From contig JACUUX010000001.1 of the NCBI GenBank assembly GCA_014859105.1, forward strand, positions 62,001 through 126,000: DNA of 64,000 nucleotides. Reading direction: 5' to 3'. The position numbers were made by a program, and so were the translations under genes. Positions 47,153 to 54,565 of this stretch are shown piece after piece (position 1 is the first letter of the stretch; the number at the start of each line of letters is the position of its first letter). The DNA comes from Nitrospirota bacterium. Lineage in GTDB: Bacteria; Nitrospirota; Thermodesulfovibrionia; Thermodesulfovibrionales; SM23-35. The notes beneath the pieces were generated by a model. It had not been told where the DNA came from. It made no database searches and saw only the letters and a program-made list of their open reading frames with translations.

Positions 47153-47410
47153 TTACTCCAATGGACTAATCCGGACTAAGGGTTTATTTTGTTCAGCCAG
47201 CTTCCAGTCAGCCAGCAATTCCTCTTTATGTTGTTCTCTCCATTCTTGAATCATATTCAATGCCCTTTGAGTAATATGGCCTGTGACCTTGCCCGTTTCA
47301 ATCTCAACAATAATTTCTTCGTCCCCGTATTTCGCATGGAAATGGGGAGGTTGGTGGTCACGCCAGAACATATAAATAACTATTCCAAAAAACCTACTGA
47401 TTATAGGCAT
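47153..47410 (-). CDS. DUF4160 protein
   Basis: The 85-residue protein matches DUF4160 throughout: ISRFFGIVIYMFWRDHQPPHFHAKYGD, EIVEIETGKVTGHITQRAL and MIQEWREQHKEELLADWKLAEQNKPLVRI. The HxPPHFHAxY motif is the family's mark. Function is unknown. The ATG lies about 20 bases inside the cassette, with no ribosome binding site, so it may rely on read-in or leaderless translation. Its partner DUF2442 gene starts 4 bases later. Confidence 0.9.
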   Translation of the reverse strand: MPIISRFFGIVIYMFWRDHQPPHFHAKYGDEEIIVEIETGKVTGHITQRALNMIQEWREQHKEELLADWKLAEQNKPLVRISPLE

Positions 47411-47430
47411 TATTTTTTATCTATATTTTA

Positions 47431-47493
47431 GCATAACGTTGCAAAAAACCGGACGCTTTTGGAGCGCATCCGAGTTAATTTGCCTTGTTAGAC
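47431..47493 (-). other. attC site
   Basis: GCATAAC opens and GTTAGAC closes the 63-base site. The central arms CGGACGC and GCGCATCCG pair with a two-base bulge. The next gene's stop (47475) lies inside. Confidence 0.82.
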
Positions 47494-47831
47494 TTTGTAT
47501 CGATTACTGTTAAACTCTCAGCCTGTTTAAGTAGCTCGGCTACTTCTTGCACAGAATAGCCCTCAAGATGAACAATCTGTTTGTCTTTTGTTTGTAACAT
47601 TAGTTTCCGTGAACTTCGTGCTTTCAGCCATTGCACAGCAACTGCGGCCAGAGATGGGAATATGGAGGCAGCCCCAACAGCCTTTAGAATTTCGACTATC
47701 TCCCCGGTTGCCATTACCACACCAGGATGAGGGACTTGTTCTATGAAAAGGAAATTGTTTTCGTCAAGCAGAGAGAGGAAAGATTCTTTGCTATCCCTGA
47801 AGGTGACTATTTTTATCTTTTCTTCAATCAT
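47475..47831 (-). CDS. EACC1-like small membrane protein
   Basis: The 118-residue product has an N-terminal beta stretch, a hydrophobic central segment (VEILKAVGAASIFPSLAAVAVQWL) and a C-terminal LQTKDKQIVHLEGYSVQEVAELLKQAE. This layout (helix, short basic hinge KARSSRKL, then a small strand–helix unit) resembles EACC1, a component of conflict systems paired with effector domains. The match is by pattern only. It shares a cassette with the 80-residue gene upstream. Confidence 0.55.
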   Translation of the reverse strand: MIEEKIKIVTFRDSKESFLSLLDENNFLFIEQVPHPGVVMATGEIVEILKAVGAASIFPSLAAVAVQWLKARSSRKLMLQTKDKQIVHLEGYSVQEVAELLKQAESLTVIDTKSNKAN

Positions 47832-47864
47832 GTCTGTTACCTATATCCCCGTTCGCTCAGTGAC

Positions 47865-48107
47865 TCAACCAATCATATTGTTTATGATATTTATGCAGAT
47901 TTCACGAAATGTTCGGTTCTCCGAATCCCAAAGAAGATTATCGATTTTACGATCAGCTAGAATCATGTTCTCTATAAAGTAATCAATTTCTTTATCCCAT
48001 TTATCATAAAAAATATTACCATAGTCATCTTTATAAACAGTTTGTTTATACTTTAGGCTTAGCGTTTCTATGTGCTGTTCGGCTATTTCTTTAATCCGTG
48101 TTTCCAA
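47865..48107 (-). CDS. Cassette protein of unknown function
   Basis: The 80-residue product is not recognised. It is charged and mostly helical (TRIKEIAEQHIETLSLKYKQ; YFIENMILADRKIDNLL; FREICINIINNMIG). The start is a TTG that overlaps the attC core GTTGGAA, so the true start may be another codon. It lies directly upstream of the EACC1-like gene in the same cassette, suggesting a pair. Confidence 0.5.
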   Translation of the reverse strand: METRIKEIAEQHIETLSLKYKQTVYKDDYGNIFYDKWDKEIDYFIENMILADRKIDNLLWDSENRTFREICINIINNMIG

Positions 48108-48158
48108 CGCACGAAAAGATCACGCGCCCGAAGGGTCGCGTGAATTGATTGGTTCGAA
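48102..48158 (-). other. attC site, degenerate cores
   Basis: TTCCAAC (reverse of GTTGGAA) opens and GTTCGAA closes a 57-base site. The arms TCACGCG-CCC and GGG-T-CGCGTGA pair with one extra T, the unpaired base typical of attC. It separates two cassettes: gene 47865–48107 begins in its core and gene 48120–48782 ends inside it. Confidence 0.7.
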
Positions 48159-48782
48159 CTCCACCTTTATCAACTCATTTATTTCGTCACTACGAAGTAT
48201 TACTGAAATGTCTCTAATATCACCAATCAAAATCTCACGAGGTCCGCTTGGGCCTTCTGGGCAGACCAATCTCCACTCAGACTGATAAGCAAATTTCTTG
48301 AGCTTCTTGAATGGGCCGAGTTCCCCAATATATTTATCATCTACATATTCGACCAGATCTGCTTTATAGTTAATCTTTTCGTTTTTCAGAGTTGATTGAA
48401 CTCTTCGCATAAATTCATTGGGATTAATCAGAAACAAAGCATAATCGCCGAATTGAAAATTCCTCGTGTCTATAGGAAAGTTTCCCTCAATAAGTGGACG
48501 TAAGGCAAACATGCAGAATATATTCATCTTCTCTGGTTCGGGCGGGTACATTCTATAAATCCACTCACCCTCCATAGATACCTGTTTCCCATCTGGAAGG
48601 GGAATCACTATCTTTGGGCCTCTTGCTACCTTTGCGATACAATCAAGAGGATCACCACGAAGTTCTTCATCTTCAATTTGCCAGAAATATTCAGGAGTGT
48701 TTAAATACAGAGCTCCTTCTGCTTGAAGCCGCAATAAATGCTCTTGCTTGCCAAACTTGATTAAAGTTCCTGGTTCGCCCAT
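48120..48782 (-). CDS. Cassette protein, DUF2971-like
   Basis: The 220-residue soluble protein opens LIKFGKQEHLLRLQAEGALYLNTPEYFWQIEDEELRGDPLDC, a pattern close to DUF2971 proteins (surface with small-residue turn, 'DPLDC'). It continues with IFCMFALRPLI, YALFLINPNEFMRRV and FAYQSEWRLVCPEG, the Q-x-E-W-R motif of that family. Many such proteins sit in defence islands and cassette arrays; no activity is known. AAGGA precedes the ATG. Confidence 0.65.
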   Translation of the reverse strand: MGEPGTLIKFGKQEHLLRLQAEGALYLNTPEYFWQIEDEELRGDPLDCIAKVARGPKIVIPLPDGKQVSMEGEWIYRMYPPEPEKMNIFCMFALRPLIEGNFPIDTRNFQFGDYALFLINPNEFMRRVQSTLKNEKINYKADLVEYVDDKYIGELGPFKKLKKFAYQSEWRLVCPEGPSGPREILIGDIRDISVILRSDEINELIKVEFEPINSRDPSGA

Positions 48783-48813
48783 TTCAATCAGTCCTTTTTT
48801 ATTGTTACCTGAG

Positions 48814-48904
48814 TTCGAACGCTGAAGTTAAGGCGCAGGACCACAGAGGATTGAACAGAAACCAAAAACGTTTATTCCCTGTCGCCTTGAACACTTTGTT
48901 GTGC
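48814..48904 (-). other. attC site
   Basis: TTCGAAC opens and GTTGTGC closes a 91-base site. AAGGCG-CAGG pairs with CCTG-T-CGCCTT, leaving one T unpaired. The loop region carries an AACAGAAACC–GGT-like extension. It closes the large cassette to its right. Confidence 0.87.
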
Positions 48905-48947
48905 ATGGCTTTGTCAGGCCTTTAAATTTTAGTTTTGGAGGTCGAAC

Positions 48948-49121
48948 ATGATGTACAGTAAAGCAATTGAGAAGGTTGAAGGTTTTTTGTCTCAGAATAA
49001 TATCTTTCTTCTCAGAGTTGAAGGTAGTATCCACATTTCACCTGACTTAGCCGAGTTGCCACCTGGAGAATATTTAGTTACTGATCTCAGGGTGGCAATC
49101 CCTATTTCTCGACATAAGTAG
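48948..49121 (+). CDS. Small cassette protein on the opposite strand
   Basis: A GGAGG lies 6 bases before the ATG at 48948, a better ribosome binding site than most genes nearby. The 57-residue product (MMYSKAIEKVEGFLSQNNIF…RVAIPISRHK) has a helix, then a beta-rich middle (LLRVEGSIHI) and PPGEYLVTDL. It is not recognised. It is the only cassette gene that points toward intI, and its tail overlaps the next gene's 3' end by 20 bases. Confidence 0.5.
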   Translation: MMYSKAIEKVEGFLSQNNIFLLRVEGSIHISPDLAELPPGEYLVTDLRVAIPISRHK

Positions 49122-49329
49122 CTTCAATGCTTTCATTTCTTTTGATGTGGGTGATCTTGAACTTTGAACCGATATACGATGATACGTTAACATCGTAAAT
49201 GATCATCCACATCATAGATTTGAATTTGTCGAACGTGAAGACTTCCCATTTTGAACCATCATCGAGAGTAATAAGCCCTCCTCCATTTTCGACTTTTCTG
49301 ATTGAGTGTTTACCTGTGCGTAAGTACAT
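49102..49329 (-). CDS. Small cassette protein of unknown function
   Basis: The 75-residue protein has a strong GGAGG 9 bases before its ATG. It looks beta-rich: GGGLITLDDGSKWEVFTFDKF, MMWMIIYDVNVSSYIGSKFKITHIKR. This pattern of short strands with Lys/Asp turns could be an OB- or SH3-like barrel. No family is recognised. It ends convergent with the small + strand gene. Confidence 0.55.
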   Translation of the reverse strand: MYLRTGKHSIRKVENGGGLITLDDGSKWEVFTFDKFKSMMWMIIYDVNVSSYIGSKFKITHIKRNESIEATYVEK

Positions 49330-49359
49330 GACAATCGCCCTCCTTTGGCTGACAAATGA

Positions 49360-49677
49360 TTATTTTTCGGTTTTCTTCGGTTTAGACAATACAAATAATC
49401 CTGTTCCAGACAAAACAAAAATTATTCCCAAAGAAAAAGGGTATTTATACGGAAGCACGACTGGTACATCATGAGGTTCAAAATACGGGTCAAAATCCAA
49501 CCCGGGCGGAGGTGTTTGTGGCTTTGCAGGTTGTGTCCATAAGTCAATATTCATTTTTGTAATGCTCCACAAAAAGCCTAATTTGGGGTTGTATCCAGAT
49601 GAAAAAACAAAGGCAACAAGAGGAATACAAATGCCAATGAGGATGAGAATAATGATGCCTTTGTTAGGCGATCTCAC
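49360..49677 (-). CDS. Two-helix membrane protein in a cassette
   Basis: A GTG at 49677 starts a 105-residue frame that overlaps the end of the exonuclease–BRCT gene by 14 bases. Two membrane helices are visible: GIIILILIGICIPLVAFVF and FSLGIIFVLSGTGLFVL. They flank a Pro-rich periplasmic loop (QTPPPGLDFDPYFEPHD). The overlap implies translational coupling. It is unknown in function; it could anchor or regulate the nuclease protein upstream. Confidence 0.55.
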   Translation of the reverse strand: MRSPNKGIIILILIGICIPLVAFVFSSGYNPKLGFLWSITKMNIDLWTQPAKPQTPPPGLDFDPYFEPHDVPVVLPYKYPFSLGIIFVLSGTGLFVLSKPKKTEK

Positions 49678-50539
49678 TCGATAATTTCGCCAATTCTTTG
49701 AAATCGCTTTCTTTAAGAACTCGCATTGGAAAACCTTTCCGAATAAGTTCCTCCGCCTTTCTGTGCTTGGAACTTTTCTCGTGACCCGCAAGTTTTTTTA
49801 CGTCTTGGTCACCGACAACCAGCAATGTAGTTTTCTTTGTTACCCCTGATGCCACTTGGCAACCAAGGGTAGCCGCTAAATCGGCTGCTTCCCGGCGTGG
49901 TATTTCAAGTGCACCGGTGAAAACAAGAACCTCACCGTAAAGTGCACCTTCGGGATTCCCTTCACGATTAATAGCAAAACCAGAGCTGCTTGCGGTGGGG
50001 TCGATTGGTTGGCGTACCCGCTTGAGCCATCCATTTATGTCTAGTCCGCTCTTATTGGACGCGGTAACAAGGATATGCGCCGCTGCTTTTGCATCTTCCA
50101 AGGCATCATGATGTTTGAAGTCATATCCGAGGATCTGACATACGTTATATAGCCCATACCCTTTCCATGCGCATTCCTCCCATGTTCGGCGGGCCACACG
50201 CGCTGAGTCGAGCCAAATACACTTTATCGCGTTAATGTGATACCGTTGAGTTGCCTGATTCATCGCGACCCGATCAAAGTGTGTGTGGCAAACAACTACT
50301 GCGCCTTCGAGAGATGATCCTAACGTATCGGCCAATTGTGGGAACTTTGGGGCACCTTTAACAACAGTCTCGTCGATCCCGTGGATAGCAACATTAAAGG
50401 CATCAAAATAGTCCTCTGGATCGACGTAGGTTTTCCATTCATCTGACAAAGTTCCGCTTTCGTACTTTACCAGACCGATCTGGCAAATCGATGCCATATC
50501 GGCATTCGCTGTTTCAACGTCAATAGCTACAAAGTTCAA
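49664..50539 (-). CDS. DEDDh exonuclease with C-terminal BRCT domain
   Basis: The 291-residue protein starts at TTG with AAGGA nearby. The exonuclease domain (residues 1–165) has FVAIDVETANADMASICQIG, HGIDETVVKGAP, VVCHTHFDRVAM and HHDALEDAKAAA, all four acidic residues and the His. Residues about 200–285 form a BRCT domain (ALYGEVLVFTGALEIPRREAADLAATLG, KTTLLVVGDQD, KAEELIRKG), as in DNA ligase. This matches known DnaQ–BRCT proteins of repair or defence use. Confidence 0.9.
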   Translation of the reverse strand: MNFVAIDVETANADMASICQIGLVKYESGTLSDEWKTYVDPEDYFDAFNVAIHGIDETVVKGAPKFPQLADTLGSSLEGAVVVCHTHFDRVAMNQATQRYHINAIKCIWLDSARVARRTWEECAWKGYGLYNVCQILGYDFKHHDALEDAKAAAHILVTASNKSGLDINGWLKRVRQPIDPTASSSGFAINREGNPEGALYGEVLVFTGALEIPRREAADLAATLGCQVASGVTKKTTLLVVGDQDVKKLAGHEKSSKHRKAEELIRKGFPMRVLKESDFKELAKLSSEIA

Positions 50540-50564
50540 TTAAATCCTTCTCCAAAATTATGGG

Positions 50565-50930
50565 CTAAACGTACTTCTTTAAATCAGCGGTGTAGATAAC
50601 CTTTACCCCAGATTTTGAGCAGATAAGTTCTCTCTCTTCACCGAGATCGATATCAAGATCATCACCCCTTATGCCTTGCCATTCTGCTAAGTAGTTAAGT
50701 GATCCATATTTCTTATTGGTCTTTTTCTTCGGATCAACGCCCCACTTCCAACCCAGATCAGGCAACTCACCATTTTCAGCTTGCTTAGCCAACTCTGGCG
50801 ATTCAATGCGCCTTTTTCTGCCAATTTCCCAGCAGATAATTAGACCCTTGTCGGGACCTCTCCAACGTTCCTCAAATGAGGGATTTTCTCTTATGGGTTT
50901 GTTAATAGACCGATAAATGCGAGTCGCCAT
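50565..50930 (-). CDS. Cassette protein of unknown function
   Basis: The 121-residue product has a strong GGAGGGG before its ATG. It is rich in Lys, Trp and charged turns (SFEERWRGPDKGLIICWEIG; LGWKWGVDPKKKTNKKYG; DIDLGEERELICSKSG). No family is recognised. It is the first gene of the multi-gene cassette that includes the exonuclease–BRCT protein, and it lies just to the left of the IS-bearing attC boundary. Confidence 0.55.
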   Translation of the reverse strand: MATRIYRSINKPIRENPSFEERWRGPDKGLIICWEIGRKRRIESPELAKQAENGELPDLGWKWGVDPKKKTNKKYGSLNYLAEWQGIRGDDLDIDLGEERELICSKSGVKVIYTADLKKYV

Positions 50931-50964
50931 TTTCCCCTCCGATTAGTCTTTTATACGCCTAACA

Positions 50965-52773
50965 AGTCTGTAGAAAAAGTCTTTTTTAATAAAATACCTC
51001 TCCCTTAAATGTCTTGTAAATCATTTTTTATAGCAGTTCAATATCAAAGAAGATCATTGGCATTCTTTATTATTATGCTTACTGCTTTACTGCTGAACCA
51101 TTCTCTACATTCTCTATATCTATCTAACCACTTCATGCAAAAGCAGTCCCGTATCTATGGATTTTTATCAGGTTATGCACCAGACAATAAAGTTTCCACT
51201 GAATGTTCACCTTTCGTTTCCCCCGCAGGGTGAATCTGTCCAATCCCAAGGTGGAGCGAATATGGGCAAAAGGCGGTTCAGCCGTTCCAAGTCTTCTGTT
51301 GTAAATGAGCCGACCTCTTATCGAATCAATCTTGCGTTTCATCTTCTGTGTAAATGTTTCAGGTGCACTTTCTGTTCGCCCTTGAAAAAAATAAACCTGG
51401 CGTGTTTCACTCGTATCAGGATTCCGTAAACATTTCTCTCGTAGTTCGCATATTCGACAATCTGACTTGCGGCCCCGGAATTTGATCGCTCTGTTTCCGT
51501 CAACGATTACATTGCCTCCATTTCGGTACATTCGCTTTCCTGCAGGGCAGATGCAGTGTGTCTTGTCTTCGCTCATCGTAAAATCTTTTACCCTGTATAA
51601 TACTCTTGTCCCATAATACTCCGCTCTCTCTTTTCTAAAACGTTCTTTATACCTGTCAACGCCTTTAAACCGGGGATCACGCTTCCTAAACTGTGTGTCC
51701 GCTATGTATGCATCTATTCCTTCTTCCATGACCATCTTCATGTTGGACTCTGTATGAAATCCGCTGTCGGCAACGAGCTTCGCATCTTCGAACACATCTT
51801 TTTTACTACCGATTGCTTTAAAGTTCTCTCTCGCTCCCTTTACCATAGGCTTAAGCAGATCGTGCTCCTGTGCTGCCCCAAATGCTTCCGCATGCACGAT
51901 TACCTGCTGCTTATCGTCTACTACTGCTACTCCGTCATATCCCTGTATTACCCCATGCGATGTCTTCATCTTCGCACTGTCATTATCCGTAATGTTGCTT
52001 TTGATGGGTTTCCCCCTCTTGCCGGACTTGTCGTCGTTTTGCTTCAACCAATCTTTTATCTTCTTTACCTTCTCCCGAAGGGTATCTGCGTATTGCTGCT
52101 CCCACCCAACTATTTCCTTGTCCTGCTCTATTTCATCTATTTCACGATGCCGTTTGACAATCTGTCGTATGGCTTGCTTCATCTTCTCTTTCTTGTTTTG
52201 CAGATCTTCTTTCGTCCCGCTCCATTCCTTCGATGCATTGGAGGGCAGCTTGCATCCGTCTACAGCGAACATCTCTTTCCCTATCAGCCCCATCTCGTCA
52301 CAGATCAATAAAACTTCAAGAAATAACTTGATTATCTCTTGATCCAGTGATGATATAAAATCAGCTATTGTTGTAAAGTGCGGCTGTGTGTCTGCCGAAA
52401 GCGCCATGAAAATAATGTTCTCCCTGCAGCATTGCTCTATCTTTCGGCTTGAAGTAATACCCCGTGAGTAGGCATATAGTATTATCTTTAATAGTATTGC
52501 AGGATCATATGCAGGTGCCCCTGTCTCGTCGTTCTTATACCTTTCATCAAACAGAGATAGGTCTATTTCGTTATCGATTAGATAATGAAGGGTGTGTTCA
52601 AAAGTCCCCGGCAGGATCTGTTTGTCGAAATACACCGGGATGAATTTCCCCTGGGAATAGTCATACTCTTTATATCTCGCCATCCGTCCTCCTTCCTACT
52701 AAGCGGCCTTTGATTATTTTCCCGCAATGGAATGGCGATATTATAAGCCTTTCAAAACTTTTTCTACAGGTTC
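50965..52773 (-). mobile_element. IS1182-family element, intact copy
   Basis: About 1,809 bases, with inverted ends CTGTAGAAAAAGTCTT and the reverse of TTTTCTACAG. AAC (50961–50963) and AACG (52774–52777) flank it. It holds one full transposase gene. A roughly 170-base stretch left of the transposase stop (50965–51132) carries no gene. It is inserted directly after the AAC core of an attC, as is the defective copy. Confidence 0.92.
51133..52683 (-). CDS. IS1182-family DDE transposase
   Basis: The 516-residue enzyme has the IS1182/DUF772 N-terminal region (GTFEHTLHYLIDNEIDLSLFDERY, YDPAILLKIILYAYSRGITSSR, the HFTTIADFIS block), a DDE core with FAVDGCKLPSN (first Asp), QGYDGVAVVDDK with ADSGFHTE (second Asp region), a Cys-rich zinc-type segment (CICPAGKRMY…CRICELREKC) and RRLGTAEPPFAHIRSTLGLDRF near the end with the catalytic Glu region. 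It is uninterrupted and probably active. Confidence 0.94.
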   Translation of the reverse strand: MARYKEYDYSQGKFIPVYFDKQILPGTFEHTLHYLIDNEIDLSLFDERYKNDETGAPAYDPAILLKIILYAYSRGITSSRKIEQCCRENIIFMALSADTQPHFTTIADFISSLDQEIIKLFLEVLLICDEMGLIGKEMFAVDGCKLPSNASKEWSGTKEDLQNKKEKMKQAIRQIVKRHREIDEIEQDKEIVGWEQQYADTLREKVKKIKDWLKQNDDKSGKRGKPIKSNITDNDSAKMKTSHGVIQGYDGVAVVDDKQQVIVHAEAFGAAQEHDLLKPMVKGARENFKAIGSKKDVFEDAKLVADSGFHTESNMKMVMEEGIDAYIADTQFRKRDPRFKGVDRYKERFRKERAEYYGTRVLYRVKDFTMSEDKTHCICPAGKRMYRNGGNVIVDGNRAIKFRGRKSDCRICELREKCLRNPDTSETRQVYFFQGRTESAPETFTQKMKRKIDSIRGRLIYNRRLGTAEPPFAHIRSTLGLDRFTLRGKRKVNIQWKLYCLVHNLIKIHRYGTAFA

Positions 52774-52823
52774 AACGACTTAAATCACTGGCAGGCTGAA
52801 AGCCTGTCCAGTGGATTGTCTTG

Positions 52824-53084
52824 TTAGCCTCCCTCTTTTATCATTTTTTCGTATTCATCGTGTGTTCCTATCCACGCCCAAATATAATCATCGCCGTCTT
52901 CTATAGCAAGAGCTCTATAGTTCAGCCCAGCGCGGACAGACCAGAATGTGCCTATTTTCTTAAAGTGGAGAGATGGATGTGAGGGATTTGATTTTAGTAA
53001 CTCGAAATTTTTCTTTGATATTTTTTGAACAGGATAGGGAAGACTTTCAAAACATTTCCAGAAACGCCCTGTTGTTCGGTGCAC
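52824..53084 (-). CDS. ParE/RelE-superfamily toxin
   Basis: The 86-residue protein starts at GTG and has the fold of small RelE/ParE toxins: FWKCFESLPYPVQKISKKNFELLKSNPSHPSLHFKKIG, then FWSVRAGLNYRALAIEDGDDYIWAWIGTHDEYEKMI. The SVR-x-G-x-x-YRAL and W-I-G-T-H-D-E-Y blocks mark a widespread subgroup. Whether it cuts mRNA or poisons gyrase is not known. It follows the antitoxin without a gap. Confidence 0.88.
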   Translation of the reverse strand: MHRTTGRFWKCFESLPYPVQKISKKNFELLKSNPSHPSLHFKKIGTFWSVRAGLNYRALAIEDGDDYIWAWIGTHDEYEKMIKEGG

Positions 53085-53285
53085 CTAAAGATCCCTGAGT
53101 TTATTTGTTGCCTTTGCCTCAAGGGCTTCCTTCATTAAAAAGGCCAATTTCCCTGAACCCGAGTCTGCTGCAATTTGTGCATCCCATTTTTGCCAGTCTT
53201 TTTCGGAGAACCACTGTCTCAACAGAACATAGTCTTCTTCGGGTAGGGTGTCAATGGCTTGTTTTATTTCTTCCACTTTTGACAT
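53085..53285 (-). CDS. Antitoxin paired with the ParE/RelE-like toxin
   Basis: The 66-residue acidic-helical protein (MSKVEEIKQAIDTLPEEDYVLLRQWFSEKDWQKWDAQI…) has the LPEEDYxxLRQWF motif common to antitoxins of this toxin subgroup. GGGAG precedes the ATG. Its gene stops directly before the toxin GTG, so the two are coupled. Confidence 0.85.
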   Translation of the reverse strand: MSKVEEIKQAIDTLPEEDYVLLRQWFSEKDWQKWDAQIAADSGSGKLAFLMKEALEAKATNKLRDL

Positions 53286-53338
53286 TTTTGACTCCCTTCA
53301 ATTTGTTACTAATGCTTATATTATACATCATTTCTTAT

Positions 53339-53425
53339 GGCTAACGACTTAATTCAGCGGCAGGGAATCTACCATTGAAAAACCAAACAAGGTTATTCCC
53401 TGTCCGCTGGAATGTCTTGTTGTGC
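53339..53425 (-). other. attC site
   Basis: GGCTAAC opens and GTTGTGC closes an 87-base site. CAGCGG-CAGGGAAT pairs with ATTCCCTG-T-CCGCTG, with a single unpaired T, and the loop ends pair further (ACC/GGT). The vsr stop lies inside. It ends the first cassette after attI. Confidence 0.92.
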
Positions 53426-53824
53426 AATCTTTTTTATTCGGTTCATTTTGCGATTGAGTTTGCCTTCCTTAATTTCATGTTCCCAAATTCTGATTACCTG
53501 CCACCCTTTCATTTTCAGAGCTTTTGTTATTTTCTTGTCTCTATTTTTATTCTTTTCAATTTTATTATTCCAGTAATTAACATTAGATGAGGGCATACGG
53601 CAATGGCGGGGGCATCCATGCCAAAAACAACCGTCAATAAACACTGCTATCTTCAAACGCGGAAAAATAAAATCAGGCTTTCCGGTCAACGGGTAATTGC
53701 GTCGCCATCCAACAATGCCTTTTTCTTTGAGGATAGAAATAAATTTAAGTTCTGTGGATTTTGTGTTTCTGGACTTTACGCTTGCCATAATCCTTGAGCG
53801 TTCGGTCTTTGAAAATGTATCCAC
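53393..53824 (-). CDS. vsr: Very short patch repair endonuclease (Vsr)
   Basis: Vsr nicks 5' of T in T:G mismatches left by deamination of 5-methylcytosine and accompanies C5-methyltransferases. The 143-residue protein starts at GTG and has the hallmarks: FSKTERSRIMASVKSRNTKSTE, LTGKPDFIFPRLKIAVFIDGCFWHGCPRHC with catalytic Asp and zinc Cys/His, RDKKITKALKMKGWQVIRIWEHEI. It is the third gene of the restriction–modification cassette. Confidence 0.95.
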   Translation of the reverse strand: MDTFSKTERSRIMASVKSRNTKSTELKFISILKEKGIVGWRRNYPLTGKPDFIFPRLKIAVFIDGCFWHGCPRHCRMPSSNVNYWNNKIEKNKNRDKKITKALKMKGWQVIRIWEHEIKEGKLNRKMNRIKKIAQQDIPADRE

Positions 53825-53827
53825 TGG

Positions 53828-54565
53828 TCACTTGATAATTTCTATCCAAGACTCATCAAACTTTATTGCTTTAAGGATTTCGTCTCGGTCAACTATGGGA
53901 GGTTTCTTAATTCTTATTGCAAGCCTGTCAGCAGGAACGTCCTCAATGATGGTAAATTGAGAGCCATGAGGCTGCCAAGTGAAAATATGTTGCTTGCCTT
54001 TTTTGCTAAATCCCTCCAAGTTGTTTCTTTCATTCCATTGCCACCAATAATCTTCAGCCCTATATAGAATAGTTTCAAATTCAAAAACAGCAGCCTCCAA
54101 CAAGTCATCTGATTTGATAAGAACGACAGTCCTGACATGCTTATAAAGTTTGCGGATTCCAGCTACACGCTCGTTCCAGATCGAAAGAACTTTTTCGCCA
54201 AGATCGTTTGGGTCGGCATCGCTGATTTCTCGGTCGCCAAAAGAATAGATGGGGGAGTTTCTTCCAGATATAAGTCGAATTTTAGAGACCGTTGATGGTT
54301 GTCTATTTTTGACAGTCTTAGCTCCCCAAGCTGTTTGTTGAAGAACTATATCGTCTAACCCGACATTTGAGGGTTTCCATTTCGCGCCGACAAGCCTTGC
54401 AAATATTTCCTCCCAATCTGGGCCTTCCAGTCTTGTCGTGCCGCGCGATGCAAGTAAATACACAAGCTCGCGTCCCAAATTAAGCGCAAATTCTTTTGGG
54501 AATTTATTCAGCGGATAAGGCGACTTGTATTTCTCTACTGTTCTTAATCTTGGCCTTTCTGCCAT
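53828..54565 (-). CDS. Candidate restriction endonuclease of the cassette R–M system
   Basis: The 245-residue product lies between a C5-methyltransferase and vsr, where a restriction enzyme is expected. It shows WKPSNVGLDDIVLQQTAWGAKTVKN, a possible PD-(D/E)XK-like site (DD … xAK), then ISGRNSPIYSFGD, a helix-rich C-terminal part and WQPHGSQFTIIEDVPADRLAIRIKKPP. I cannot name a family. The gene overlaps the methyltransferase by 62 bases, an unusually long overlap that argues for co-regulation of the two activities. Confidence 0.65.
   Translation of the reverse strand: MAERPRLRTVEKYKSPYPLNKFPKEFALNLGRELVYLLASRGTTRLEGPDWEEIFARLVGAKWKPSNVGLDDIVLQQTAWGAKTVKNRQPSTVSKIRLISGRNSPIYSFGDREISDADPNDLGEKVLSIWNERVAGIRKLYKHVRTVVLIKSDDLLEAAVFEFETILYRAEDYWWQWNERNNLEGFSKKGKQHIFTWQPHGSQFTIIEDVPADRLAIRIKKPPIVDRDEILKAIKFDESWIEIIK

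Larger units (their letters stand above)
50957..52829 (-). other. attC site interrupted by an intact IS element
   Basis: GCCTAAC (50957–50963, reverse of the perfect core GTTAGGC) is separated by the IS from AACGACTTAAATCACTGG…, which runs to GTTAGCC (52823–52829). Without the IS, arms CACTGG-CAGGCT and AGCCTG-T-CCAGTG pair with one unpaired T. The toxin gene's TAA lies in the closing core. Confidence 0.9.

Noticed and set aside
48828..49034. 68-codon minus-strand frame over an attC
   Set aside because: It covers an attC and the well-supported + strand small gene; composition is chance-like.
49600..49669. Possible attC between the exonuclease–BRCT gene and the membrane-protein gene
   Set aside because: GTTAGGC and an AACAAAGGCA/TGCCTTTGTT pair are present, but the interior has no stem and codes for a membrane helix; treated as a core-like coincidence.
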